Shown piece after piece: positions 8,910 through 17,689 of a stretch of 34,189 nucleotides of DNA. Origin of the DNA: Balneola sp. Its GTDB lineage: Bacteria; Bacteroidota; Rhodothermia; Balneolales; Balneolaceae. The notes beneath the pieces were generated by a model that worked only from the letters and a program-made list of their open reading frames with translations, made no database searches and had not been told where the DNA came from. Each line of letters opens with the position of its first letter. Position 1 is the stretch's first letter. The stretch covers positions 39,388-73,576 of the forward strand of contig PBJO01000005.1 of NCBI GenBank assembly GCA_002720745.1, in the 5' to 3' direction. The position numbers and the translations under genes are program-made.

Positions 8910-9050
8910 AGCTTTATCTTATATATAATTCATTGTAAACATGCTAAAAAAAATAGGTGATATGTCAATAATTACTTCATATCTTAGATTTTGTTTCGTC
9001 ACACGGCTTAGTTTACAAGAAAAAAACCAAGCTTAACAACTCATCCTATT

Positions 9051-9416
9051 ATGCAAAATCTTACTTTAACATTAGGAATATTACTCATTATTTTAGGCGC
9101 AACATCCTATCTAGGAACAGGTCAAGAAAGTCTTACCGCGCTAATACCATCATTTTTCGGCATTCTATTTTTACTTTTTGGATGGTTAGGCAAAAAGGAA
9201 TCCTTACGCAAGCACATGATGCATGCAGCCGCTGGACTCGCACTAGTAGGTATATTTGGCACCATAGGGGCAGTTCCAGGGTTAATAGAAATGATTGGAG
9301 GTGGAGAATTAGAACGCCCAAGGGCCATCATTTCACGCTCAGTAATGTTTGTACTTTGCGTCATCTTTTTAACTCGAGCCATTCAATCATTTATTGCTGC
9401 AAGAAAAGAAGTTTAA
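9051..9416 (+). CDS. Small four-helix membrane protein of unknown function
   Basis: 121 residues with about four hydrophobic helices: 5-22 (LTLGILLIILGATSYLG), 30-45 (LIPSFFGILFLLFGWL), 58-78 and 96-115. The loop between the first two carries TGQESLTALIP and the second is followed by a basic KKESLRKHMMH stretch. The composition suggests an inner-membrane protein; no catalytic motif is visible and I do not recognise a named family. It follows the LOG gene by 141 bases in the same direction and converges on the acyl-CoA ligase gene with only 15 bases between the stops. Confidence 0.75.
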   Translation: MQNLTLTLGILLIILGATSYLGTGQESLTALIPSFFGILFLLFGWLGKKESLRKHMMHAAAGLALVGIFGTIGAVPGLIEMIGGGELERPRAIISRSVMFVLCVIFLTRAIQSFIAARKEV

Positions 9417-9431
9417 ACTCAGAGGTATTAC

Positions 9432-11309
9432 TTATTCATTTTTAAAGATATCGCTAATCAAATGAGCGTACTTATCAGCGATGACCCGGCGTTTCACTTT
9501 CATAGTTGGGGTAATCTCGCCCGTTTCAACCGTAAATTTATTTGGAAGTAGTCGGAAATCACGAATTTTTTCGTGAGAAGCCAGACTCTTAGAAAACTGA
9601 GCCATTTCTTTTTTATAGACTGACTTTACCTCGTCAAGTTCCAGTAATTCATCAGTGCCGGCATAGGATATCCCTTCGGAATCGGCGAACTTTTGGAGCG
9701 CATCAAAATCTGGGACAATAAGGGCTGCCATAAAGTTTTGTGCCTCCCCTATTACTACCAAGTGATCAATCCATTTACTAGACTTAAACATGTCTTCTAT
9801 GGGACCTGGATAAATATTTTTTCCACCGGCATTAACAAGCATGTGCTTTATTCGATCTGTGATTTTAAGATAACCATCTACAAATCTTCCTACGTCACCC
9901 GTGTGTAGCCAACCATCAGGATCTATCATCTCTTTGGTCGCCTCATCATTTCGCCAGTATCCCTTCATTACATTTGGTCCCTTACATAAAATCTCCCCTG
10001 CTTCTGAGCTAAGATTTGTTGGATACTCTTCCCCATTTATTTGGGCCATTATCTCCCCTGTTTCTATGCTTTGTATACCCACTGTTACACCAGGTATAAC
10101 TGTACCAACCATTCCAACCATCAAATCCCCTGGACGATTCGCGGTCATTACCGGTGAGGTCTCTGTAAGGCCATAGCCTTGCAAAATGGGTAATCCTGCA
10201 CACTGGAAAAAGGTGTCTATATCAGGTGGTAATGCTGCCCCACCGGAAACAAATAACCGGACACGCCCTCCTGTTTTTTCTTTTAGCTTGTCAAAGACTA
10301 ATTTGTCAGCAAGTGATTTTTGCAACGACACTAATCCTCTTTTTCCATCCACATATTTTTGACCTGTATTAAGCGCCCATTTGAAAATTTTCTGCTTAAC
10401 GGCGCTGCCTTCTTCAACATTTTTATTGATCACATTAAAGATTTTCTCAAAGAGTCGTGGTACCGAGATAACCACGGTAGGTTTTACCTCCGGTAAGTTT
10501 CGGGATACTGTATCCACACTTTCCGCGTAATAAATTTCAGCGCCACATGAAATAATAGCATAATACCCGGCGGTTCGTTCAAAGGAGTGACATAAAGGCA
10601 AAAACGATAAACAAGTATCTTTATCATCCCAATATATATGTTGAGTAGCCGCTTTAACATTACTACAAATGTTATTATGAGTCAGCATTGCTCCTTTTGG
10701 TTTACCTGTGGTTCCTGAAGTATAGATCAAAGTACAAATATCATCGGGTTTTACTTTTTTAGCATAACCCTGTATCGTGTCATCATGCTCCTTATACAGC
10801 TTTTTCCCTTCACGCATGGCATGGTCAAACAAGCGTACAAAATCATTCTCTATCAGTTTTTTATTTTTGGGCATTTCGAAGGCAAGTACTTCTTTCAAAT
10901 CGGAACAATTTTCAAAGACTTCCACAGCTTTTTTTAGCTGAATACCTGTCGACACAAAAAATATTTTCGCCTGTGAATCTTGTAAAATATATTCACACTG
11001 ATTCGGAGGCAAAGTGGTATAAAGTGAAACATTAATTCCGCCTATTAGTTGAATAGCTAAGTCGACTACTGCCCACTCGTAACGGTTTTCACTTAGTATA
11101 CCAACAGGGTCTCCGTTCTTAATACCTTTGCTTGTTAAGTAACCAGCGATGGCTTGTACGTCCTCGGTAATCTGGTCCCAGTAAACCGGTTCATAACCAT
11201 TAGAAGCATCTAATTTATGATGAAAGCCGGCCTTGTTTTGGCCAGCATATTTTTTGGAAAGATTAATATATAAATCAGTTAGCGTATCAAAAGGTACTAA
11301 AATAGGCAT
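9432..11309 (-). CDS. Long-chain fatty acid-CoA ligase (AMP-binding, ANL superfamily)
   Basis: Activates fatty acids to acyl-adenylate and then acyl-CoA. ANL motifs in order: P-loop YTSGTTGKPKG (196-206), substrate-tunnel region FLPLCHSFERTAGYY (236-250), QGYGLTETSP (377-386), GWLHTGD (466-472), hinge region DRIKHMLVNAGGKNIYPGPIE (485-505) and the adenylation lysine near the C-terminus in PTMKVKRR (Lys604). At 625 residues it matches the long bacterial FadD15-like or eukaryotic ACSL-like group rather than E. coli FadD. It is a single gene, divergent from the Fur-family regulator across 263 AT-rich bases. It could supply acyl-CoA for beta-oxidation or for acyltransferases such as the PlsC-like protein in this window. 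Confidence 0.94.
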   Translation of the reverse strand: MPILVPFDTLTDLYINLSKKYAGQNKAGFHHKLDASNGYEPVYWDQITEDVQAIAGYLTSKGIKNGDPVGILSENRYEWAVVDLAIQLIGGINVSLYTTLPPNQCEYILQDSQAKIFFVSTGIQLKKAVEVFENCSDLKEVLAFEMPKNKKLIENDFVRLFDHAMREGKKLYKEHDDTIQGYAKKVKPDDICTLIYTSGTTGKPKGAMLTHNNICSNVKAATQHIYWDDKDTCLSFLPLCHSFERTAGYYAIISCGAEIYYAESVDTVSRNLPEVKPTVVISVPRLFEKIFNVINKNVEEGSAVKQKIFKWALNTGQKYVDGKRGLVSLQKSLADKLVFDKLKEKTGGRVRLFVSGGAALPPDIDTFFQCAGLPILQGYGLTETSPVMTANRPGDLMVGMVGTVIPGVTVGIQSIETGEIMAQINGEEYPTNLSSEAGEILCKGPNVMKGYWRNDEATKEMIDPDGWLHTGDVGRFVDGYLKITDRIKHMLVNAGGKNIYPGPIEDMFKSSKWIDHLVVIGEAQNFMAALIVPDFDALQKFADSEGISYAGTDELLELDEVKSVYKKEMAQFSKSLASHEKIRDFRLLPNKFTVETGEITPTMKVKRRVIADKYAHLISDIFKNE

Positions 11310-11572
11310 AACGACTGGACTAAATGAATGTTGACTACTATATAATATAGCATTCCCGCACTGAAAATCTCTATGTTTTTCTCTTTCTGTATTTTTCTAG
11401 GGCATTCAAACTAGATTAAAAGCTAAAAAAACTGCGTATTCGGTACTTATTCAATTTCCTTTCCATCACATTTCTTTCATATTGTAACATTTGGTATATT
11501 ATATAAATAGGAAATAATAGAGTACTGGTGTCACATAAAAATTAGTAGCCCTGTAAAATTTGAATACTCATT

Positions 11573-12073
11573 ATGGCGCATCCGGCACATGAAGAAACAA
11601 TCGCTTTAGTAAAAGAAATCTTTAGTTCTTATTTAAAGGAAGGCAGTCAACGCCAAACTCCCGAACGGTTTATGGTACTAGAAGAAATCTACCGTTCTGA
11701 TGGTCATTTTGACGCAGATGAACTCTTTTTCAGCATGCAGCACAAAGGCACTCGTGTAAGTCGGGCTACTGTATACAATACTTTAGATCTTCTAGTTGAA
11801 TCAGGATTAGTACAACGCCAACAATTTGGGAAAAGTCAGTATCACTACGAAAGAGCTTATGCCTATCAACAACATGATCATATTATCTGTAGTAAGTGCG
11901 GACATGTGCATGAATTTTGCGATCCACGTATAGGTGAGATTCAACAACTTATTGGCCGAATTCACGGGATGAATATCGAATCACACTCCCTCCATTTCTA
12001 TGGGCATTGTGAAGACACAAAGACTTGTGAGCATCGCAAGAGCACTCATGAAAAGAGTTCCGAATCAAGGTAA
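11573..12073 (+). CDS. Fur-family metal-responsive transcriptional regulator
   Basis: Ferric-uptake-regulator fold: winged helix with RQTPERFMVLEEIYRSDGHF (28-47) and recognition helix VSRATVYNTLDLL (62-74), then the dimer/metal domain with HDHIICSKCGHVHEF (101-115). Cys106/Cys109 pair with Cys146/Cys152 (HCEDTKTC) as a probable structural zinc site. The 166-residue length is slightly long owing to a charged His/Lys/Ser-rich tail. Whether it senses iron (Fur), peroxide (PerR) or zinc (Zur) cannot be decided from this alone. It is divergent from the acyl-CoA ligase gene and converges on ftsX with a 49-base gap. Confidence 0.92.
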   Translation: MAHPAHEETIALVKEIFSSYLKEGSQRQTPERFMVLEEIYRSDGHFDADELFFSMQHKGTRVSRATVYNTLDLLVESGLVQRQQFGKSQYHYERAYAYQQHDHIICSKCGHVHEFCDPRIGEIQQLIGRIHGMNIESHSLHFYGHCEDTKTCEHRKSTHEKSSESR

Positions 12074-12122
12074 TAAGTATATCGAAAAAGCTCGTAACTA
12101 ACACTAGGACTCATCTTCGCAG

Positions 12123-12995
12123 TCAAAGTTCAGTTTTTCGAATAAAGGTTCCGGCAGCCCAGCGACTCCCAAGCCAACCTAAAAGGACAGATAAGGTCAT
12201 CATAGCTCCAATCAAGTAATACCATTGTCCAAATGGCCAAACCATTAAATCAAACTCTGGCGTAAGTTTTGGTAATAGGCTCTCGAAGGACAAATGTAGT
12301 ACACTGATACTAATTCCACCAGCAAGGAAACCTTGTAAAATACCCTCTATTACAAAAGGAGCACGGATAAACCTGTTAGTCGCCCCTACCAATTTCATTG
12401 CTTTGATGACATCGCGTCGGGCATAAACTGTCAATCGTATTGTATTAAAGACTAATAACATAGCGGTTATGAGAACAAGTAAGCCTATAATTGCACCCAT
12501 TCGAGTAAGTGTTCGAAGGTTCGTCTCCAATAGTTGAAGCAGTGAGGCATTATATTTTATATTTTCAACTCCAATCCACTCCTCTATTTCTGCTGCAACG
12601 ACTTCGATTCTATCAGCAGGAATATCTCTGCGCAAGCTAAGTTTAAATGAAGCTGGCAGAAAATCTAAGGCGACTAAACCCTCAACACCTGTTCCAAATT
12701 CAGACCTCATGATAGTGGCGGCACTGTCTTTGGAAATAAAACTAATTTCTTCTACCACATTTAAAGATAGCAATGCCTGCTCCATTAAGCTAATATTTTG
12801 ATCATCTAGATCATAAAGAAAAACTTCTAATTCGACAGAATCGCGAAGACTTACGGCACTATCATATAAATTGTAAGAGAGCCTAAACAGTATCCCAATA
12901 AGTAATAAAGCTAAGCTAAGAGATATAACAGATGTCATTGACGCCCATTTTGTTCGCATAAGCCCAGCAAAGCCTTCTTTTAATAAATAAGTCAT
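12123..12995 (-). CDS. ftsX: Cell-division ABC transporter permease FtsX
   Basis: Inner-membrane partner of the ATPase FtsE; FtsEX relays divisome state to periplasmic peptidoglycan hydrolases or their activators. Topology fits: short cytoplasmic N-terminus, TM1 (about 20-42), a large extracytoplasmic domain (about 45-165), then three helices (about 167-190, 214-236, 258-276). The FtsX signature YARRDVIKAMKLVGATNRFI (191-210) and the following FVIEG are clear. Length of 290 is usual. ftsE is not in the window, which is common in Bacteroidota-like genomes where the two are unlinked. It sits 30 bases downstream of the barrel gene in the cinA-led operon; the N-acetylmuramoyl-L-alanine amidase at 32.6 kb is one possible functional target. 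Confidence 0.92.
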   Translation of the reverse strand: MTYLLKEGFAGLMRTKWASMTSVISLSLALLLIGILFRLSYNLYDSAVSLRDSVELEVFLYDLDDQNISLMEQALLSLNVVEEISFISKDSAATIMRSEFGTGVEGLVALDFLPASFKLSLRRDIPADRIEVVAAEIEEWIGVENIKYNASLLQLLETNLRTLTRMGAIIGLLVLITAMLLVFNTIRLTVYARRDVIKAMKLVGATNRFIRAPFVIEGILQGFLAGGISISVLHLSFESLLPKLTPEFDLMVWPFGQWYYLIGAMMTLSVLLGWLGSRWAAGTFIRKTEL

Positions 12996-13025
12996 AACTT
13001 CTTAATTATTTAATTTAAAATAATA

Positions 13026-15038
13026 TTAATTTCGAAATGTCGCCTTAATACTTACTACCAATCTTCGGCCTGGCATGGGAAAGCTATCTGCTCCAAAATA
13101 TCCTGGACCCAATAATCCCTGGGCCATATTTTCCCATCGCAAAAAAACTATCATAGAGCGTACTCTAGAAGATATTTCAATATCGGCCCGAAGGAATGCG
13201 GGTTGCTCAGCAAGTCCATTTTGTTGCACAGACCACCATTGAGCAGCGGTATCAAAAGCTAAATTATGACTACCTAACGGAGAGCCGTATAAACGAACAC
13301 CCATTTTAGTATAGGCAGCCCGTTCAAATACATAACCTTTCCAAAAGACGTGAGAGCGTAAACGAAACTGCATATCGGTTTCAAAAAGCTCTGTAGATTG
13401 TGCTTGAATTTGACCATTACCTCGACTAAATGCCGTTGCACTCAATCCATATTCCCAATGTGAAGAATGGGTATCTAGCCCCACGCTTGTAGACCAAAAA
13501 CTATGTTCCTTAGCATAATAAACCCGTATCTCCTCCTGAAATAGCCCAGAAGGTGCCAACAAAGCAATCCCCGATTCTACACTATATCGAGCATTCAGCC
13601 ATATGGTAAGGATGCGTTCTGGCCAAAGATCCACCGATCCCAAAATATATTGACTTTCTTGAAGTGGACTGTCCTCAAAGTTGGTTCCATCATTCTGCCA
13701 GCTATTGGATGTCCAATACTGATCTTGAATACTCCGGAGTTGTAATCCTTGTCCCAGTTGTAGATTCGTCTTAATAAACTTATTATCGAAATCTAGGCTT
13801 ACCCATCCACTTAAAGCAGACCCACGGTCGCCAGTGAAGGCATGCTCCACTCCCAATCTAAGATTCACAGTTGGTAGGACCTTCCAATATCCCAGTAGGT
13901 TAGCATTTGATTCCCACCAGTTTGATAGTTTAATGGTATGAAATCCAGTGTCTGAACCTTTTCTGTTGGTGTAGCCCGACCAACGCCCTTCAGCACTAAG
14001 CCCCCAACTTGGTCCTTCCAAAACGGTAGCACTAGTAAACCAGAGAGAGCGGATGTTCCATGCCGTGGTATCAGTGCCAAAAGGCAAAGAGAATTTGTGG
14101 ATGGTTCGACCTAATTGAAAAGATGAAGAAGCCAAGGAACTAGAGTCTGGTCGATGACCTAAACGCACAAACCAGTCACTTCGAGAACTACTACTGCTCA
14201 CAGAGTTACGACGAGGAATCGGACCATACTCTGAAAATGGAAAGCCAGCGGACGAATTAGAATAACCAAAAGACTCATCTGCTTCAAAGGAATTATTCGC
14301 CGCCCAAGCGTCTAAGCGTAGGGTTTTACTTAGGTGATAATATCCCTTAGCAAACATTTGACTCCCTTTGAGTTCATTAGCAGGATAATTACCACCCGCC
14401 CGACGGTCCCAAAAAGATAGCTCCAAATGGCTACGCTCTGAGAAATTATGCCCAACTCCGAATTCCAAATTACGGTAGGTATAACTGGATTCATCGTAGT
14501 TGAGTGTACTGATGGGCTTTATGAGATAATAATCACGTAAACGCCAATCCGAGCGCAGGCGATGTGAGGCTAGCTCTTGAATACTCGACACCTTATTTAT
14601 AGGTACATATTGCAGCTCTTGAAGACCTGTTATGGGGTTACTAAGATCAATTCCTTCCAGGTAAACCTTCTGATCACCAGGTCCAAACCCCTGCACATAA
14701 TGGCCTGATTGACGGCCAACAGTACCCAACTCATAAGCTATAACATCACTGCGCTGTGCCCATAAAACATGTCCGTCGGTATAATGCTCCCATCGCAACA
14801 AACTATCCGTGGCAACTTCCCGCGCCCCCCACTTAGTGCGGTTGGCCCAACGCCAAGGGATAATCCCAAACACTTCCAAACCTTCTTGCATCGCAACTAA
14901 GTCTGATGTATCTGCTTGAATACTTCCCAAAGCCGAAATATTAGGCTGCGCCTGAGCCTGTTGATCGACACCCAGATTTAGGAAAAATAGCCCTAATATT
15001 ACCAATCGAAGACGCCCTATGGAAGCCCATTTGTTCAT
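13026..15038 (-). CDS. Outer-membrane beta-barrel protein with TonB-plug-like N-terminal segment
   Basis: 670 residues. The signal peptide is about 1-30 (basic MNKWASIGRLR, hydrophobic core, ending AQAQ). Residues about 88-156 look like a small plug domain: the run GHYVQGFGPGDQKVYLEGID then the segment NPITGLQELQYVPINKVSSI resembles the 'R-G... DG... i-E-v' spine of TonB-dependent receptor plugs. The rest alternates aromatic/polar strands typical of barrels and closes with GRRLVVSIKATFRN. No TonB box is identifiable, and the closest family is uncertain (short TonB-dependent receptor or putative porin). The gene start overlaps the cinA stop by 4 bases and ftsX follows after 30 bases, so it is expressed with both. 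Confidence 0.75.
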   Translation of the reverse strand: MNKWASIGRLRLVILGLFFLNLGVDQQAQAQPNISALGSIQADTSDLVAMQEGLEVFGIIPWRWANRTKWGAREVATDSLLRWEHYTDGHVLWAQRSDVIAYELGTVGRQSGHYVQGFGPGDQKVYLEGIDLSNPITGLQELQYVPINKVSSIQELASHRLRSDWRLRDYYLIKPISTLNYDESSYTYRNLEFGVGHNFSERSHLELSFWDRRAGGNYPANELKGSQMFAKGYYHLSKTLRLDAWAANNSFEADESFGYSNSSAGFPFSEYGPIPRRNSVSSSSSRSDWFVRLGHRPDSSSLASSSFQLGRTIHKFSLPFGTDTTAWNIRSLWFTSATVLEGPSWGLSAEGRWSGYTNRKGSDTGFHTIKLSNWWESNANLLGYWKVLPTVNLRLGVEHAFTGDRGSALSGWVSLDFDNKFIKTNLQLGQGLQLRSIQDQYWTSNSWQNDGTNFEDSPLQESQYILGSVDLWPERILTIWLNARYSVESGIALLAPSGLFQEEIRVYYAKEHSFWSTSVGLDTHSSHWEYGLSATAFSRGNGQIQAQSTELFETDMQFRLRSHVFWKGYVFERAAYTKMGVRLYGSPLGSHNLAFDTAAQWWSVQQNGLAEQPAFLRADIEISSRVRSMIVFLRWENMAQGLLGPGYFGADSFPMPGRRLVVSIKATFRN

Positions 15039-16393
15039 GAATGCAGAGAATCCCGACTTGGTAATGTGTGCGATAGCCCCTTCTTAGCCTGATCCACTGG
15101 TTCGAGAGCGTCTAAATACACCCTTTGCAGGTTGTAAGGTAACTCATCAATACCCAACAAGCAGCGCCGCAGAATTTCAAAGCCTGTAATCACCGATTGT
15201 AGTTTATTTAGGCTTCGGGAGTTACTAAATTCGGCTCGCACAGCAAATTGTTGAGTAGGAGTAAAAAAACCAATCCAAACGGTTCCAACCGGTTTCTCGG
15301 GGCTCCCACCTCCTGGGCCCGCTACACCAGTAGAAGAAATACCACACTCCACACCCATGAGCTGAGCAACCCCTTTGGCCATCTGTAACGCAACTTCTGC
15401 ACTGACAGCGCCTTTTTGCTTAAGTACGCTAGCGTCAACTCCAAGTTGGCTCATTTTTATTGCATTATTATAGGCAATCACACCACCTTGCATATAGGCA
15501 CTTGAACCCGGGGTTTCGGTCAACATATGTCCCATTAACCCACCAGTACAACTCTCCGCTGTAGCTAAACGATATCCATTTTGAATTAATATGCGTCCTA
15601 GTGCACGATCCAATGTATCCTCTTTTTCGTCGCTATAAATCAAGTTCCCTAACCGTTGCTCGATCTCCAAGCTCAAACTTTTTATCCGACTTATGGCCTC
15701 TTTGCGACTTTGGCCGCGACCGGTGAGTCGTAAACATACTTGCCCTTTAGATGGTAAAAAAGCCAGATCGATGGATTCATTTAATATGCACTTAATATTA
15801 GGCAACCAATTATCAATCAAATGACTCTCTCCAATACCTGCTACTTTAAGATAGCGGGTTTCAAAAATATTCAAGCTCCCCCATTCTTGCAAACGTGGAG
15901 CAACCTGCGTGGTCATAATATGCTTCATTTCATGGGGTACGCCCGGTAAAACAACCAGTACAGAATCCTGTTCAGTGAACAACATACCTGGTGCGGTTCC
16001 AGTGGCATTAAAAAGTAGTTCAGCGTTATTAGGTATCAGTGACTGAGCTTGATTGGATTTTGAGTATGGCAGATTTCTGCGATGAAAAAGTTCTTTAATA
16101 TGCTTTTCTACGCTTTTTTCATGACGCATACCTACCCCAAATAGTTCCGCTAAGCTTTTTTTCGTAACATCGTCTAAGGTAGGCCCTAATCCGCCGGTAG
16201 AAATGACCAAATCAGCCTTATCTAAAGCTTGCTGAATGGTGAATTTAATTTGTTCAGGTTCATCGGTAATCGTGTGAACCTGAGTAACCTGAACCCCCCT
16301 ATCGTGAAGAAATTGCCCTAACCAACTCGCATTGGTATTCACTGTATCTCCAATCAAGAGTTCATTTCCAATTGAAATAAGGTGCGCAATCAT
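15035..16393 (-). CDS. cinA: CinA: competence/damage-inducible protein A with nicotinamide-nucleotide amidase domain
   Basis: Two-domain CinA. The N-terminal MoaB/MogA-like domain (LISIGNELLIGDTVNTNASW at 4-23, GGLGPTLDDVT from 67) is linked in studied homologues to ADP-ribose/NMN pyrophosphatase-type activity. The C-terminal PncC domain (TAESCTGG at 278-285, STGVAGPGGGSPEKPVG from 354) deamidates NMN to NaMN for pyridine-nucleotide salvage. I place the start at the ATG at 16391-16393 because a further-upstream ATG (16456) would add 21 residues before the conserved first strand with no family match; this gives 452 residues. It is first in an operon with the barrel and ftsX and divergent from pgsA. 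Confidence 0.94.
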   Translation of the reverse strand: MIAHLISIGNELLIGDTVNTNASWLGQFLHDRGVQVTQVHTITDEPEQIKFTIQQALDKADLVISTGGLGPTLDDVTKKSLAELFGVGMRHEKSVEKHIKELFHRRNLPYSKSNQAQSLIPNNAELLFNATGTAPGMLFTEQDSVLVVLPGVPHEMKHIMTTQVAPRLQEWGSLNIFETRYLKVAGIGESHLIDNWLPNIKCILNESIDLAFLPSKGQVCLRLTGRGQSRKEAISRIKSLSLEIEQRLGNLIYSDEKEDTLDRALGRILIQNGYRLATAESCTGGLMGHMLTETPGSSAYMQGGVIAYNNAIKMSQLGVDASVLKQKGAVSAEVALQMAKGVAQLMGVECGISSTGVAGPGGGSPEKPVGTVWIGFFTPTQQFAVRAEFSNSRSLNKLQSVITGFEILRRCLLGIDELPYNLQRVYLDALEPVDQAKKGLSHTLPSRDSLHS

Positions 16394-16538
16394 ATATACG
16401 AATTGGGATATTTTTGATCGAGAACTCGGTATAACATAATACGAAGTAAATCGCACAAAGGTGGCTCACTATTCAATTTCTAATCTGGTATTTACCATAC
16501 TACTCTAAAGTGGTATAAAAAAATAGTATCTTCAACTC

Positions 16539-17121
16539 ATGGAGCGACTACCGAATATACTAAGTACGATACGCATATTATTAACCCCAATTTTTTTGGT
16601 TCTTTTTTTCGAACCAGAACTTTGGATAAAGCTGATTGCACTTGGGGTGTACATCATCGCGGCAATAACCGATTTTTTTGACGGGTATTACGCAAGAAAA
16701 TACAATATTGAAACATCTATGGGCGCGTTTTTAGATCCATTTGCAGACAAATTACTTACCCTTAGTGGCTTTGCCGTTCTCCCTTTTATAGCTGCGGACC
16801 AATTTCCTTGGTGGGCAATAATCGCAATTGCAATACGTGATATTTCTATTACCTTATTTCGATTATGGGCTCGGCAAAAAAAAAATAGAGATACAAACCA
16901 GTTCCTTAGCCAAACTTAAAACTACCGTACAGATGATTTTCCTATATATGGGCCTTATTCTTGGAGTATTTAAAGGCGCTCCTATCTTTTTAGGGGATTG
17001 GGTGTCTTTGATTTTAAGTACTGATCTTATGTTTTGGCTATTAGTTCTTGTGACAGGTATAACAGTATATAGCGGCGTTCAATATCTAAGCAAAAATCGA
17101 CATTTGTTTCAACTAGCTTAG
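16539..17121 (+). CDS. pgsA: CDP-diacylglycerol-glycerol-3-phosphate 3-phosphatidyltransferase, split by a +1 frameshift in an A10 run
   Basis: Integral membrane enzyme making phosphatidylglycerol-phosphate. The complete CDP-alcohol phosphotransferase signature is present: Asp45-x2-Asp48-Gly49-x2-Ala52-Arg53-x8-Gly62-x3-Asp66-x3-Asp70. The first frame (from 16539) reads through LFRLWARQKK, then goes off into a short tail ending at 16919. The frame one base later continues with IEIQTSSLAKLKTTVQMIF, the expected PgsA sequence, to TAG at 17121. The switch falls in a run of ten A's (16876-16885); nine A's would give one 193-residue protein, the normal length. Sequencing error, a real mutation, or slippage-dependent expression are all possible. 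pgpA, the next pathway step, begins 5 bases later. Confidence 0.88.
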
Positions 17122-17126
17122 ACACC

Positions 17127-17603
17127 ATGCTTGCTTATATCCGACGCTTCCTGGCTTCTGGGTTTGGCTCTGGCTACAGCCCCATTGCCCCTGGCACTGT
17201 GGGAAGTATTGTTGCCTCAGTACTCATTTTTTTCGGATTAAAGGTATCAGGAATCCCTTTCTTAATTGCTTTTACAGCATTTAGTGTGGTAACCAGTTTC
17301 TGGACTGCATCAGAAGCTGAAGAGGCGTGGGGAAAAGATCCTGGAGCCATGGTAATAGACGAATGGGCTGGTATGGGAGTTAGCTTATGGGCCTGGCTTT
17401 GGACAATGGGCTTGAATGGCGAGGAACTTAACATAATCCATCTCTTAGTGGGATTTGTATTCTTCCGTCTATTTGATGTTTGGAAACCAATAGGAGTTAA
17501 TAGTATGCAGAAATTGAGCGGAGGATTTGGTATATTATTAGATGATATTGTAGCCGGATTGTACGCTGGGATAGGTTGGTACATCGTTTTCCAAATTTGG
17601 TAG
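17127..17603 (+). CDS. pgpA: Phosphatidylglycerophosphatase A
   Basis: Membrane phosphatase that removes the terminal phosphate of phosphatidylglycerol-phosphate, directly after the PgsA reaction. Motifs: GSGYSPIAPGTVGS (14-27), KDPGAMVIDEWAGM (70-83, including the acidic Asp-Glu pair 78-79) and C-terminal FRLFDVWKPIG and LLDDIVAGLYAG. The 158-residue length is typical. Only 5 bases separate it from pgsA, a natural pathway operon; pyrE follows after 86 bases. Confidence 0.95.
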   Translation: MLAYIRRFLASGFGSGYSPIAPGTVGSIVASVLIFFGLKVSGIPFLIAFTAFSVVTSFWTASEAEEAWGKDPGAMVIDEWAGMGVSLWAWLWTMGLNGEELNIIHLLVGFVFFRLFDVWKPIGVNSMQKLSGGFGILLDDIVAGLYAGIGWYIVFQIW

Positions 17604-17689
17604 ATGATTCCAGTCAATGCATGTATTTTAATGCAGCACGTTCTTCGTTCACACAAACTACTTTGCTAAAAGGCCTCAATTTAGATAAC

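Noticed and set aside
16394-16456. Upstream in-frame start for cinA
   Set aside because: The extra 21 residues precede the conserved first strand of the MoaB-like domain and have no family match. The ATG at 16393 gives the normal length.
16876-16885. Programmed translational frameshift as in dnaX or prfB
   Set aside because: No Shine-Dalgarno-like stimulator, slow codon or downstream hairpin is evident. The A10 run by itself fits transcriptional slippage, mutation or sequencing error better, so translation recoding is not claimed.
17576-17689. Upstream starts for pyrE
   Set aside because: They overlap or follow the end of pgpA and add residues with no counterpart in the family; the ATG at 17690 fits the usual first residues and length.
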